Shown here one piece after another: positions 44,780 through 56,520 of a stretch of DNA of 64,000 bases (position 1 is the stretch's first letter; each line of letters begins with the position of its first letter). Origin of the DNA: Blasia pusilla. Taxonomy: Eukaryota; Marchantiophyta; Marchantiopsida; Blasiales. A program made the position numbers and the translations under genes. The stretch is from NCBI GenBank assembly GCA_050084515.1, contig CM114273.1, positions 20,274,001 through 20,338,000 on the forward strand, written 5' to 3'. The notes under the pieces were generated by a model. It had not been told where the DNA came from. It was given only the letters and a program-made list of their open reading frames with translations, and did no database searches.

Positions 44780-45845
44780 CGCCTACGAATCAAAAAAATT
44801 GAGCAATTGAGAGGATTTTTGGGCCATCCACAAGAAGGAAATGTATGCAATCATCTATTGTTTGAAGCAATGGAAACATTACTTATTACCTAGACAAGTC
44901 ACCATTGCTAATGATAATATCGCGAACACTTACTTCCAAGCTTAGTCACGGATCTCTTTGAAACAAGTCCTTTGGCAGCTAGAACTTTCGCGGTTTCGTG
45001 TCACATAGTCTTGCCTTACAAGAAAGGCAAGGAATATGTTGTCGTCGACGCCTTGAGCAAGATTAACATGATAGTGTCTCAACTTGTGGTGTAGGATCTG
45101 GTGGACTAAATTTGAAGCGCCATGGAGGGAGATCAGCAAGGCGCTGATAGGTGAGTCCTAGCACCTCAAGATAGCAAGGCCAAAAAAATAGAATCGCGCA
45201 ATAAGATTTGGTTGTTTAGGCGGGATCGGGTGTATATGCCAACCAAAGAGATGAAGACACAAATTTTGGTAGAGTATCATGCTTGTGAGCTCGCCTCGCC
45301 GCCCATGGAGTTAGAGAGCAAACTCTTGAGCGCATTAGAAGTAAATTTTGGTTGCTATAGCTAAGTTCAGATGCGAGTGATTTTGTATTCTCATGTGTTG
45401 CGTTTCAACAACATAAAGTTGATTTTAGAAAACTCGCAGGATTACTTTACTTGTTGCCCATACTCGAAGGTATTTGGGAGTCATTGAGCATGGACTTTGT
45501 GGTTGGACTCCCCATGATTGAAAACTTCAACATAATGTGGGTAGTGTGTGATTTTTTTAGCAAGCAAGCTAATTTTGTACCTTGCAACGAAACGATAACC
45601 GCCATCAAAACCCATGAACTATTCCTAACCCATGTGTTTATGTTGCATGGATTCCCGAGAGACATTGTGAGTGATAGAGACGCAAGGTTACCTCTAAGTT
45701 TTGGACTCAATTATTCCCACGTCTAGGAACCAATCTTAAGTTCAACATCGGCAATCCCCCTCAAACAGAGGGCCAAACCAAACAAGTGAATCAGGTTCTT
45801 GAATAAGGCTTGTGCAACTAGGTTGTAGGTAAAAAAATAGATTAT
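44780..45845 (+). pseudogene. Ty3/gypsy RNase H-integrase fragment
   Basis: In shifting + frames, EMYAIIYCLKQWKHYL at about 44836-44885 and VVVDALSKIN at about 45040 are the RNase H end. A diverged HHCC region follows (about 45200-45440). Then comes the integrase core: WESLSMDFVVGLPMIENFNIMWVV with the first Asp, FFSKQANFVPC, and MLHGFPRDIVSDRDA with the second Asp (45451-45700). A QTEGQTKQVNQVLE-like block at about 45768-45805 contributes the downstream part, with Lys where the catalytic Glu is expected. It is a different lineage from copies A-C and ends abruptly where a CACTA terminus starts at 45846. Confidence 0.7.
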
Positions 45846-45880
45846 CACTAGTAGAAAGGGGGCCATTTTAAACCCATATC
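45846..45880 (+). mobile_element. CACTA-type transposon terminus
   Basis: CACTAGTAGAAAGGGGGCC at 45846-45864 has the CACTA start and the A/G-rich continuation common in plant CACTA termini. It directly truncates the gypsy integrase fragment on its left. No opposite end reading CTACTAGTG was found in the window. Confidence 0.4.
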
Positions 45881-46732
45881 TTTGTGACTCTTGTTATTTA
45901 GAGTCATTTCAACTACTCTTAGTTACTCCGAAACGGTCCTAGTGTAACAAGAAATACTCACACGGTAGTGGAGTCATAATTAAATACTTATTTATTAATA
46001 TGAATAATGAGGTCCTTTTTAGGACATATAGGAAGCTAATTTTACTTGATTTTAATCTATGAATGTTAAAAATGAGACATGTAATGAGAAAAATGAAGAC
46101 CATACTAATTTTCTTTCTATTCTCCAAAGAATGACATGGAATATCTAATGTATTTCTCGTAGTATATGTTGAAAAATATGACTAAAACCTATTAGAAGTA
46201 GATAAATGGAATTTAAAAATAGGAAAGTAAAGAACCTTATTAAACCCTAAGCACCTTTGTATTAAAAAACTCTAGTAGCTCGTAGCTCACGTTCAAGCCC
46301 TCCGTTGACATACATTCTTTGCATCATTTTCATTGAACTTTTTGCTTTGTGGGAGAGAGCTAGCTTTGCGAATAGCTAAGTCTATGGCACCCATGCTAGA
46401 GGAGACCCGGGAAGCAAGTCATGATCATGTGTTTAAGGAGGAAAGACCTTGGCATGACCTACCAACGTTGAATTCTAGACTAGCTAGTCGTAAGATTGGG
46501 GAGGGTGTTGGAAGTATACATGGGATTAACGCTAGGTGAGACATGCACGTGTCTTGTGACTGACCTTTGGTGAGAAAGGGGCATAGCTAATCGCATGGAA
46601 AAAGATAAGGCAACCAAGGTTTGATACCTTAGAGCCAAGCGCCAAGTCAAGGGTGAGAAGCAAGAAATACGTGAGTAGGAAAGATGGATGAAACGCCTTG
46701 AGACTAGTCACAAAATGCAAAGGGCGGAAAGA
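45881..46732. other. Unassigned stretch behind the CACTA terminus
   Basis: AT-rich to 46260, then mixed composition. GAGTCAT-type words occur at 45900-45975, consistent with a CACTA subterminal region. Nothing coding is recognised. Confidence 0.35.
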
Positions 46733-49030
46733 TGTTACGTCTACTAGGATATATCGAAAAGATCTAGTAGAGCACATTTGGAGATACTGGAAGAGAGCCT
46801 TAGGAGGTCGAGGATGACCTATTGAGGCCACAGGCAACTTTAGAGAGCAGGGTTCCCTTTGTTTTGGCTCATTTGGAGCCATATGGATAAACTCACTATT
46901 TTGGGTAAGTGTCCATCTTGAGTATAGTTAAATTTCCACTTTTGGAAGTGGCCTTTGACCTGCTATAATAGGTCAAGAGCCACGAAGGTGACGTGCGAGC
47001 ATAGATTACCAAGGAGAGAGTTTGGGAGAGGGAAGAGGGTATACCTCCAAGAGAGAGAGCTTGAGAGCTCATTCTCTCTTTGTTGAACCTCTTGGCATGA
47101 GGCGGCGGAGCTATGGTCAGCCTTGTCTTGTGTGTGTAACCCAAGTCTCTCATTAGGAGAATGGGTGTAATGTATAAGAGTTTCAATTTTATAGTCGTTT
47201 ACTGAGTTTGATCCCCAAGAGGATCATTGTTTGATGAAAAGAGAGTTTCAAATTACAATTTTTTGTGTAATAGTTGTATTTAGGTGTGAATAATTTATAT
47301 TCCATGTCTTAACAATATCTTCAGACTTTCTTAGTACCAAGGTTTCTTTCTCAATTCTCTCTAGTGGAGTTGACAAGACGTTTAGGTAGATTTCCTCTCG
47401 ACATCAAGAAACCTCACAGAGATCTCAACAAGAAGCTGGCTTCTCCTACTATCGGAACTCAATCCGTCTCGGCAGGCTACCCTCTGTCAAAAAAATTTCC
47501 TACAACTCTATGTTGATTATTCCATTAATGAGAAAGGTTCGATTGATTCACTCTTCACTCTACAGACCCAAAAAGAATACTCAGACATAATCATCGCACA
47601 TCAGAATGAAGGAATGAATGCTTTACTACTCCATCAAGAATGAGAAAGCTTCAAAGTGTTATACAAGCTCGAGAGGGTACTACTCCCTTGCTCGGACCCT
47701 TCCTACAACATGAGGACTTCGTAAGAGAATGATAATGATAGCTACTTGCGTGTTTCTTAAATGCTCTCTGAAGTAGGAGTGACCCAAAGATTCGAAGCGT
47801 TCTTGATGAAGCTGGTGTCTCTTCAACATTTGTACCTAGATCTATGGTGCTCTTCTCTTTTCCTAGGATCCCTATGAATTCGCAAAACAAAACTGTCTTA
47901 ACTACCTATCTGATACAAAGAGTTGCGCCTTTTCCTATTCTAACTGTTCTAACTATGTGTCGCTTGAAATCACTGTCAGTCTTAGCTTCGCTTCGTTGCT
48001 AATTCTGGACCTCTTTTGCTTTGCTTGAGGATGAAGCTCTTTCTCCTAATCTGAAGACGAAGCGCTTCATTCTTTGTTTTTGTTCCGGGGGCTTCGTTCT
48101 TCGTGCTTCGTTCAAGAGCGAAATACTTCTTTCTCTTCTTCTTCTTGATGCTTCGTTCATGAGCGAAGCACTTCATACACAAGTTCTTAACAGAGCTTCG
48201 TTGTCTTTTCAAAGCTTCTTACTGGGTCTTTAGACTTCATTATTGTATTCTCCTCTCTTGTAAGGCAAATCCTTGATTTTCTATCTCTCTGCCTTGTCCT
48301 TGGAGCTTCGTGATTCACCTTAATCTTACTCATTCTTCTCCATAATAATATATAATAATAACCATAATATCAAAATCATAGTGTATATACAAGTCTTGTT
48401 TGAATAAAAAGATGTAATTCTTCAAAAGTACAAAATTGTGGGTATCACGGTGGGTTTGGTTTGACATGGGAGAGAGTGCACACCATGGAGGGCTTGGTGT
48501 GAGACGTTGTGAGAGATTTGATCGATTTACAAAGAGAGAATGATATAGCAAGAGAGCTTCAATGGAAAAGCTCGCTGGTCACTCGCTGTTGATGCAAGTC
48601 TAGGACCGTGCTCCCCATTTAGAGGCTCATGGGAGTGCTCACGGGAGCAAGAGCCGCTCCGTTTGCTATTTTGTTGTCCGATTTTTTGTGTGGGATAGTG
48701 GCACACGTAAGCGTTGCCCAATTTTCATTAGAAATTGAGTATGGGGGCGGATTGCTCCATGCCAATGCTCTCAAGAGTACATTTAGCTCTTTGGTTTTTG
48801 TTGTGACAGGTTCTCAATTTTTGTTGGGAGATATCAGCGCGGAAGCACTGCCAAATTTTTTTTCAGAGAAGTGACGCGGGGTGCACAACAGTCCTCGTCA
48901 ATTTTTGGTGGTGAATTGAATGGAAAAATAAATTTGATATTGTGGTAGATCGAGAAGCTGCGTAGGCTTTGGAATAATCGATGCACAATTTCATTGTGGG
49001 AGCACAAAGTTATTAGCATTCCTGCAAGCT
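46733..49030 (+). repeat. Copy C: LTR-like 5' region, split by an insertion
   Basis: The region begins TGTTACGTCTACTAGGATAT (about 46733), comparable to TGTCACGTCTTTTAGGATAG at 17942 near copy A. It shares long blocks with copy A 12180-12960. The match runs to 47166, is interrupted by about 1.28 kb of unrelated DNA, and resumes at 48451. It would be copy C's 5' LTR and early leader. The LTR/leader border and primer site were not located. Confidence 0.5.
47167..48450. mobile_element. 1,284-bp insertion in copy C 5' region with 5-bp target duplication
   Basis: Copy A reads GAGAGTGGGTTTGG here. Copy C reads ..AATGGGT, then 1,284 bp of unrelated DNA, then GGTGGGTTTGG. TGGGT is present on both sides (47162-47166 and 48451-48455), consistent with a 5-bp target-site duplication. 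The insert encodes no recognisable protein. Its ends (GTAATGTATA, GGTATCACGG) are not inverted repeats. A decayed solo LTR or non-autonomous element is possible; the class is unknown. Confidence 0.55.
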
Positions 49031-51200
49031 GCCATAGCCACCGTGCCACCGTGTGAGTGAAATCTCCAATTTCCTTTGGTAACTGCTTGAGTGAGGGGTA
49101 GAAAAGTAAAAAAATTTAAGCTATGTGGAGAAAAAATGTGTTTGGGAATAGGAGTTGAGTGAAAAAAATATTTGAGGAGAGTTGACCCTCTCATTGTGGA
49201 GTTAGTGGGAATTTCCAAAGGTGGGCCGGATTTTTGGGGGTGACTTGAGTTCCAAAAAAAACAAAATCATTTGGTGGGAGGGGGTCGCACTCAGCCAGCC
49301 ACCTTAGCCGTTGCAAATTTGCGTGACCTTCAACCGCATCCCTCCAAACTCCAAGGCGCGAGACTTGCTGCCGATGCCTTCGTTGGAGGGTAGTCGAGAC
49401 CTTGACCACCTCATTTAGGAGCCGGTCCCATGCGGCGGGCTCCTTGCACGATCGCAGTCGAGGTCGGCACGACTTTGCAATGAGCCGGTTGGAAATAGTT
49501 GTGAAAAGGTGGCCACTTCACGCCCTGAGTATTCTGCGCGTGAATTTTATCGAGGTCCTAACAATGTCAACCGTTCTCCAACAAACATCCGCGACCCAGT
49601 GCTTGTATTGCTGCCGCCGATCCCGGATTCTGAGTTGGACTATTCGGCCAGACATTTCTTTCTGCCATGGCGCCGACCTGCTACCGCGTCTGCGGCTAAC
49701 TGTGTGTGTCCAATCGCTTCGCATCATTTGAACCTGCGTTGGCGAGAGTGCAGGCACCTATGCCCGCAGTCGCCGGGCCTTAGGAGTATTCTGCTCATCG
49801 CGTTGCCGTCCAAGGCGACCGCGTGCAGCCAGCTGTCGCCGTTAGACTGCTACGTAGCCGCGTCTGGGCGGAGCCGTGTCGTAGCTGCGCCGGCGCCGTC
49901 CGTCCACGTAGCCTGCTACCGGTGCCCGTCGACCCTGCTACTCCGCCGATCCGCGACCAAGACCGGACTCTTACCGCCCCACTTTGCCGCTTGATCCCTT
50001 CGGCTCTTCGGTCGGTAGCATAGGGCCTGCCGCTGCTGCGAAAAGCCATTTTTTTCTACTAGAAAGCTGCCGCGTACTCCGCAGTACTACCTCCGACGAC
50101 TACGTTGCCGCCTAATCATATTTCCTGATGCCGACCACGTCGGTGCATGTGGTCGACTGTGTCACTACTTGAGGTGTGCTTCCGTCCTTCCATCATTAGT
50201 GATTGAACTGACTAATGCACCTGCTGCGCCATCGACCATCGCGTAGAGAGTATATGCAAGCACCGTCCAACGCTGACCAGTGACTTTATAGGGTCCGAGT
50301 TTTCTTGTTGCTTTGCTATGTCGTGATTTGTACCCGCTTGACGACAATCAAGTACCGTGCCATGACGCTTGTAGCCGTAACGCGTCGCCGATTGCCGCGC
50401 CGTGCCGCTCGTGGCCACACCGCACCGTCTCGATCGCGGAGACACACCATCATTGGAGCCGAGTGTGTGTTGTTGTTGCGGAGGGTATGCCGCTGAGTGC
50501 CGCACCCTATTATCGTTTGTAGCTGTTTCGTGCCGCCAGTGCCGCATAGTACCGCTGGACCTTCATCGCACATGGAGGAGATTTGATCATCGTCAGTACG
50601 AGAGGAGTACGACTTGATGATTGGAGGAAAATTCCCTTACGATTGAGTTGGGGTTGAAATTTGTAGTTGCTGAGTAGCGACATCGACATTGTTGTGAGGT
50701 TACCCATTCTTTTCTTTTGCCTTGTATGTGTGAGGGAATTCCACGTATTGGGAAGTGCATTGGGATTTTGGGTTTCATGGAGATGTTGAGAGCATCGTTG
50801 ATGTATGGGTTTATGGGACATAGACCTGTGTGGGATGTCCAGAGTTGAGGGTATATCCTATCGATGAGATGATAGGACAGTAGCCGATTTGCCGCACCAT
50901 GCCACTTGTTTCCGCATAGCACACGTCTCAATGAGAGAGAGTGTAGATTGAGTGCCGCATGTTAGTTTGAGTGATTAGTCGCGAGATTGAGAGTGATCGT
51001 GTGAGAGGGGCAAGAGCGTCATCACGGCGTCCTTTTGGGACTTTGAGAGGGGAGGTGGTGGACTTGAGAGTAGCTCTAGAGGGTTTACACCGAGTGGTGC
51101 AAGGTTTTGAGGATCTCCATACGAGGAACCGCCTCGAACACCTTCTATATTGTCGCTAGACAAGGGGGAGAGCATAGAGGAGTTTGTTACTGCATCATCG
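49031..51200 (+). other. Copy C: leader before gag
   Basis: 49380-50040 is GC-rich, unlike the corresponding part of A. It keeps long frames open by composition (for example 49509-49994), but I recognise no domain. From about 50330 to 50990 it aligns with copy A's leader (13490-14170). No real gene is supported. Confidence 0.45.
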
Positions 51201-52700
51201 CATATATTGAGTGGTCCTACCACTTGGGACTAGGAGATGGACGACCGGGGTAGAGGACCGCGTAGGTTTTCGGGAGCTATAGGCACTATAGAATTACACA
51301 ACTTCATTTCTGAGTTTAGGAGTTGGTGTGACTCACAACGGGCTAATAACTCAAGGAAGTTCAACCCGTTCACAACATGGAATGGTATATTCCAACATTT
51401 AGAGGGGGCATCCACAAACAATTACCATGAGTTCTCTCACAGATATGCCTAAGAGATTGAGGCAGGGAGACTCTACTATGACGCATATTATGTGTCATGG
51501 ACTGAGCCGTTTCCAGATGAGGAGGAGGAGTCAAGAAAGGCTACTTCCTCTTCCACTAGTGATGTTTTAGGAAGGATAACTCGAATTGGAGCAGATGCAT
51601 CGTGTAGTCGGGTTTGTCCGAGGTTAAACATCGTTGTTGAATTCTTTGCGGAGTTGCAGACAAGCTACTTGGGGGTACAAATTGAGAAGTTACAGAGCAT
51701 CCAAGACTTCCAGAGGTGCCCAAGTGAGAGTTTGCGCAAGGCCTACACTTGCTTGCGCTGATTGATTAGCGTCACTCAGGGGGTGATAGAGTCTGAGGCT
51801 ATCTAGACATGGTACGCGATGTTGGATCAAAACCTGCAGAAACAGGTGAGGGATAGGGTACTTCTAATGCACACCTCACCTATGTTGAGATATGTTTTTA
51901 CAATTGACGAGAACATTGAGAGCAACATGGTGGAGGAGAGCGTAGCCACCATGGGTTCTGGGTGAGAGTAGTCACAATCTCCTGCAGTAGTAGTGCAACA
52001 ACGTGGATTCCGAGATAGTCATGTGGCACCACGAGCTCAAGGAGGATACCGGGAGGCCATGCCACAAAGAGCTGCGCCTTCATATATAGTTCAGCAACAA
52101 CTGCTTGTGATTATTTGTTGGGCATGTGGTGGAGTCCAACACTAGCACGATTGCACCCATCATAGCCATGGACGCGCGCCTCAGCATGGAGGGGGACATG
52201 GGGCTACACTAAGAGTTTATCAGCTATTGTCAGAGGTCTAGTCATACACGTGCGTGATGTTTCAGCTTACACCGCAAGTTACGTCCAGACCGAGGGCCAT
52301 AGAGGGTACCAGATTGAGTTGCCGGTTTGGGTGTGCCTAGAGGTCGTGCACCAGGTGGTCCTGTTGGGGGACAAGGAGTTGGATTTGCCCAAGGGGGTGG
52401 TGAAGTTTCCCGTGGAGGAGGTAGAGTTCCGCCACCTAGACGCGTCAATGTAGACGTGGGGAGTGAGGCTGGGATGGCTGCTGAGATACCTGTTGAGATA
52501 TAGCAGTTGCACCGATAGATTGCCGCTTTGGCATTGAGGTTATCAGATACCAAATTAGTGGCATGAACGTCTTATGGAGTAGCTAGAGATACGGAGGATC
52601 CTGGCTGGATGTGTATGACTGCCCAGTTGGAGGCAACCTTTTTTTTTAACGCGGAGCCGCCACAGAGTTGGATCCACAAAGAGGGGAAGCCAAGAAGCAG
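51201..52700 (+). pseudogene. Copy C: gag, heavily decayed
   Basis: 51237-51452 and 51492-51761, in one frame, read GRGPRRFSGAIGTIELHNF, ISEFRSWCDSQRANNSRKF, IFQHLEGAS and LQSIQDFQRC, clearly the gag region of A and B. Downstream to about 52700 only scattered blocks of nucleocapsid, linker and coiled-coil sequence remain, in changing frames. Long minus-strand ORFs (for example 52572-53153) are shadows of the G-rich sense strand. Confidence 0.7.
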
Positions 52701-52999
52701 GCCAGGCTTCCTCAGTCTTTCACGTTGTCCAAGGCGATGAAGATCCCATTGATGGGTCCTGATCAGAGTTCCTAGAGAGTTGATCTTATCGGTGTGCAAG
52801 CACGGAGGGCGATGGGAGAAGCGAGTACGATGACTCCTCTGGTTGATGCTCGGGAGGAGCACGTGTCGAGTACGATGTTGGGGGTAGCCACGATGGTGTA
52901 TTGTGCTCCTTTGTTTTCTGCTACAGATGTTATGACGTTGGGCCTCTGGGCTATGTGAGCATGGAGATGATGGTCCTGCATCACGTTCAGAGGTAATTG

Positions 53000-53470
53000 T
53001 AGAGGAGGTGATGGACCTGCCCTTAGAACCATTGGTTGGGGCATCCACTTCACATTCATGGCAGGTTGCGGTTTCCTGGATGGTGGAGATGCCCCCTAGA
53101 CCCGCAATAAAGCGTGCCATGTTGTTGTTTCCTGATGTTGGGGAAGGCGACATTCACGGATTTGGGCCTGACGAGGGCCGATGTGGAGCATTCTCCATTC
53201 GGGATACATACATCCTTGGATGGAGTGGGTACCATATAGTTTATCACCCGACATGAGGTCTTGGTGAGGATTCACCGAGGACATCCTACAGATGAGTCTG
53301 TGGTAGGAGCCAAGGCGATAGTGACCGATACCGAGTCCTACGACGTCTTGGTTGGTGGAGGAGTGTTTTACTTCATGGGGTTTTCCCTGGATTACTGGGA
53401 GGAGTCATCGTCCTACAGACCACGTTGGCAGTTAGGTGATGGGCAACTTAGCTCATTACCCATTTGACTC
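53000..53470 (+). pseudogene. Copy C: protease remnant
   Basis: The active-site Asp-Ser-Gly block seen in A and B is missing: around 53115-53160 the sequence passes from a LL-like stretch to the MLGKAT-like part through a small deletion. The later part is readable at 53261-53467: DESVVGAKAIVTDTESYDVL, VGGGVFYFMGFSLDYW, then YRPRWQLGDGQLSSLP. The DYW here shows that the stop after the protease in A and B is a mutation. Confidence 0.65.
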
Positions 53471-53550
53471 ACGGATGAAGTGATCGCGCGTCGGCCGGGA
53501 GAGATGGCAACATTAGCAGCATTCAAGAGCGCCATCACGTGGCCTTGTGA

Positions 53551-53640
53551 TTTGATTGAGGGGCATGCCCCTCAATCAAACGTCACCTCTCAAACCTAGA
53601 GAGAGGTGACGTTTGAGAGGTGACGTTGTGGGATTTGAGT
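53551..53640. repeat. Two adjacent fold-back palindromes in copy C
   Basis: 53551-53580 is a perfect 30-bp palindrome centred on GGGCATGCCC. Directly after it, AAACGTCACCTCTCAAAC (53578-53595) faces GTTTGAGAGGTGACGTT (from about 53611), giving a second hairpin. GAGGTGACGTTT also repeats directly. Copy A has a related left half (TTTGATTGAGGGACATGTCC) but not the fold-back. Confidence 0.8.
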
Positions 53641-54740
53641 GAGGAGCTCCGACGCTTGGCCGATGAGCATGTGCAGACGGTGTGGAGTCAAGCGTTTGCC
53701 CTAAAGCGTGACAAGTTAGAGGAACCTGTGGTAGCCAGGAGTGCTACTATGATCCCTTTGAACATCACCCTGATTGTGTGGTGCATCCCAGAGGAGGGTA
53801 TTCGCATATTGGATCTCTTTGGAGGGATCAACATTCGCTTAGCTGTTGTTTTGCAAGCGAGAGTGCGCGTGCAACAGTATCTGTACGTTGAGATTGATGA
53901 TGTTGCAAGGCGCGCTTCACTTCACCATGTAGCGTAGTTATGCCTATGATTTCTTGACTTGTTATCTATGTTCGCCATCCAAGGGTACCAGAGTTCTCTA
54001 TCGAGGGACATTGCATTGTTGGGGGCGCAGGACTTGGAACGAGTACGGACCATAAATTTGGTCATTTCAAGGCCAATCGAGTATTGGGCAAAGTATTGGT
54101 TTGGACGACACTAGATCCTGGTTATTTTGGGAGATAATGCGGATCTTGCGACACTTGCAGGACCATCAGTCTCGTTCGCCATCGATCATACACTCTGGAG
54201 AATGTGCCGATTTTGAGCGATTTGAGATCTCAAGTGGTGACAAGTGCACATTAGGTGCGCGCATGGATTGACCCAACAGTGTTGTTGGATGCCGCGAGTG
54301 TAGGTTCATGAGCACATCGCCCGCATCTTTTTGGACCAACTTGGTGCTACATAAGGTGTTGCGGAGGGCTTATGCGAGAGTGGAGCGTCCCTCTGATTTA
54401 TCGGTGGATTCTATTATGGATCCAGGTCATCGATCACAGGCAATGAGGCACGATGATCGACAGCCGTTGATCGTAGTCAACAAGATTGGCATGCCACGGG
54501 CAGCCTTTCCCACTTTTTTGAGTTTTCCCGCTTCCTATGGATTCAAGGTGGCCGTAGTTGGCTTGGTTTAGGATGATCAGGTATAGCGGTTGGTGGAGCC
54601 CAACGCCGATGAGCAATAACGAGCGATGGGATTTCCCACATGCGTGACGACAATACCTTGACTATCATAGGCATCATAACGTTATGTCTTGGATCAAGCG
54701 ATGGACCTGAACTGCTTGACATGGATTATCAGCTTAGGAG
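53610..54740 (+). pseudogene. Copy C: C5-cytosine methyltransferase, catalytic loop deleted
   Basis: 53620-53937 reads IPEEGIRILDLFGG (motif I) and YLYVEIDDVARRASLHH (motif II). Near 54060-54100 the motif IV Pro-Cys is absent: NLVIS joins directly to a GQS-like continuation, so a short deletion removed the catalytic Cys. DDTRSWLFWEIM follows. 54170-54620 retains LENVPIL-like, VLLDAASV, AHRPHLFWTN-like and VEPNADEQ blocks, and 54640-54730 QAMDLNCLTWI. Stops and frameshifts are frequent. It shows the methyltransferase was an ancestral part of the family, not a one-off capture by copy B. Confidence 0.8.
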
Positions 54741-55021
54741 TAGCTGAGCAACGTCGCTTGAGGATACGACACATCACAGCTATTGCATTGGTGAGTCCCA
54801 TGCCTTCTGAGATGGTTGAGGCAATGATTGGGGGTAAGATATGAGGAGATTGACACACAAGGAGTGATTGGGAGAGACAACCTTGGACTTCTTGGGATGT
54901 TTTGCAGGTACACTAAAAGATGATAGGCATGGCATCAAGCATGGTTCCGAATGCTGCACGTGGAGGAGATGAGAGTTTGCAGTTGGCTGCATGGGAGCAA
55001 TCGAGTTGTGATATCCGAGAC

Positions 55022-56035
55022 GGGGTTGCACCATAGCAAGCACCGATATCCGCGCCGGAGAGTCCTACCGTAGTCACGATGGAGACTTGGGAGACAGATA
55101 TGGGCCCTAAGTTGACAAGAGGAGAGCTACGTCGGATACATCAGTTCTTGAGGAGTCATAGGAGTTATTTTGCATTTAGTCTGCATGATTTGGGTACACT
55201 AAAGGGTCTAGGGATCCGCATTGAGTTGTCTAGCGACACGCCGAGCTTCCAACGACCCTACAAGTACATGGATATGGAGAGAGCTCTGATTTCTAGTAGG
55301 AGCCAGGACTTGGTTGGAGCAAGACTAGCAGAGATCTCACATGGAGAGTATACATCTGCCACTGTCATGCCCGCCAAGAAGGATGTGCATGAAAACTCGA
55401 CGTATAGGCGGATGCGTGGAGATTATCGACCTATCAATCGACAAAAAAAGTTCGGTAGGTATGCCATGCTCATCCCTAAGGAGATCTTTGATGGTATTGG
55501 GCATACAAAGGTCTTCAGTTCATTGGATCTCCGAGTTGGATACCATCAACTGCCTATCAGATTGGAGGATAGGCAGAAGACGGCATTTTGGGGCATCGAT
55601 CCTCATGGGAAGGATTGTTTGTACCAATGGCGATTCTTACCATTTGGGTTAAAGAATGCCCTGGCTGAGTTTTAGAGGGTCATGGATAGGATCATGGTAG
55701 GTCTGGATTTTGCTTGGTATTATATTGATGACATCGTAGTCTTTAGCGCCACGGTTGAGGAACATAAGCCACATCTGGAGGAGGTGTTTTGACAATTGTA
55801 GTTCCATAGGCTGAAGCTATATCCAAGCAAGTCCAAGTTCTTCTACGACCAGATTGAGTACCTGTGTCAAACCATATACCCAAGTAGCCTAGGTGTGTAG
55901 CAGATAAAGGTAGAGGTTATTTAACGCATTCCACGCCCTACAGATGTAAGTCCATTTTGTGCATTTATGGGATTGGCGAACTTCTATCTAGGGTACCTCA
56001 AGCATTTCAATTTGATTGCAAAGCCGCAACCCTTG
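55022..56035 (+). pseudogene. Copy C: reverse transcriptase
   Basis: The frame open from 55037 reads METWETDMGPKLTRGELRR, LGTLKGLGIRIELSSDTP, YTSATVMPAKKD, RMRGDYRPINRQKK, SSLDLRVGYHQLPI, TAFWG and QWRFLPFGLKNALAEF. TAG at 55673-55675 follows. The catalytic YIDD appears in WYYIDDIVVF at about 55720. A TAG at 55898-55900 lies at the same aligned place as in copy B. FMGLANFYLGYLKHF leads to the connection. The family (Ty3/gypsy) is firm; the copy is dead. Confidence 0.85.
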
Positions 56036-56039
56036 TTGA

Positions 56040-56520
56040 CTAAGGTGGATCAGGAGTGGCACTGGGGGATGAGCATAAGAGAGCATTTCACTTGCTCAAG
56101 GACAAATTGACGGTTGCGCCCATATTGAGGAGACCTATCACGGGGCATCCTTTCTAGTTGCATACCGATTGGAGCATTTTGGGGCTCGGAGCCTTGCTCA
56201 CCCATCATGATGATGAGGGTAGAGAGTTTATGGTGGCTTACGCTAGTTGCTCGAACAATGTTTCAGAGGCAAAGTATAGCTCGTATGAGGGTAGTGCTTG
56301 GCTGCACACTGGGCTATCGTGCATTTCAGGTGTTATTTATTGAGCAACCCCTTTACCATCATTACTGATCATCAACCACTTACGTGGTTGATGGAGTCCG
56401 ACAAGCTTACAAGGAAGCTTGCGAGGTAGGCTCTATTGTTGCAAGTGTAGGATTTCCAAGTGGTGCATAGACGTGGGATGCTCAACCAAGATGCAAATGG
56501 TTTGAGTTGTAACTCATGCT
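56040..56520 (+). pseudogene. Copy C: RNase H
   Basis: Blocks corresponding to copy B are LHTDWSILGLGALLTHHDDE (first Asp), SSYEGSAWLHT (with a frameshift over the Glu block), an ITDHQPLTWLMESDKLTRKL equivalent after 56355, and VVHRRGMLNQDANGLS. Stops and shifts break the gene. Confidence 0.75.

Noticed and set aside
49509-49994. 161-residue open frame in the copy C leader
   Set aside because: The stretch is GC-rich, all frames tend to stay open, no domain is recognisable and the matching leader of copy A has no such ORF.
52572-53153. 193-residue minus-strand ORF
   Set aside because: It is antisense to the gag-protease part of copy C; low-complexity Ser/Thr/Arg composition marks it as a shadow.
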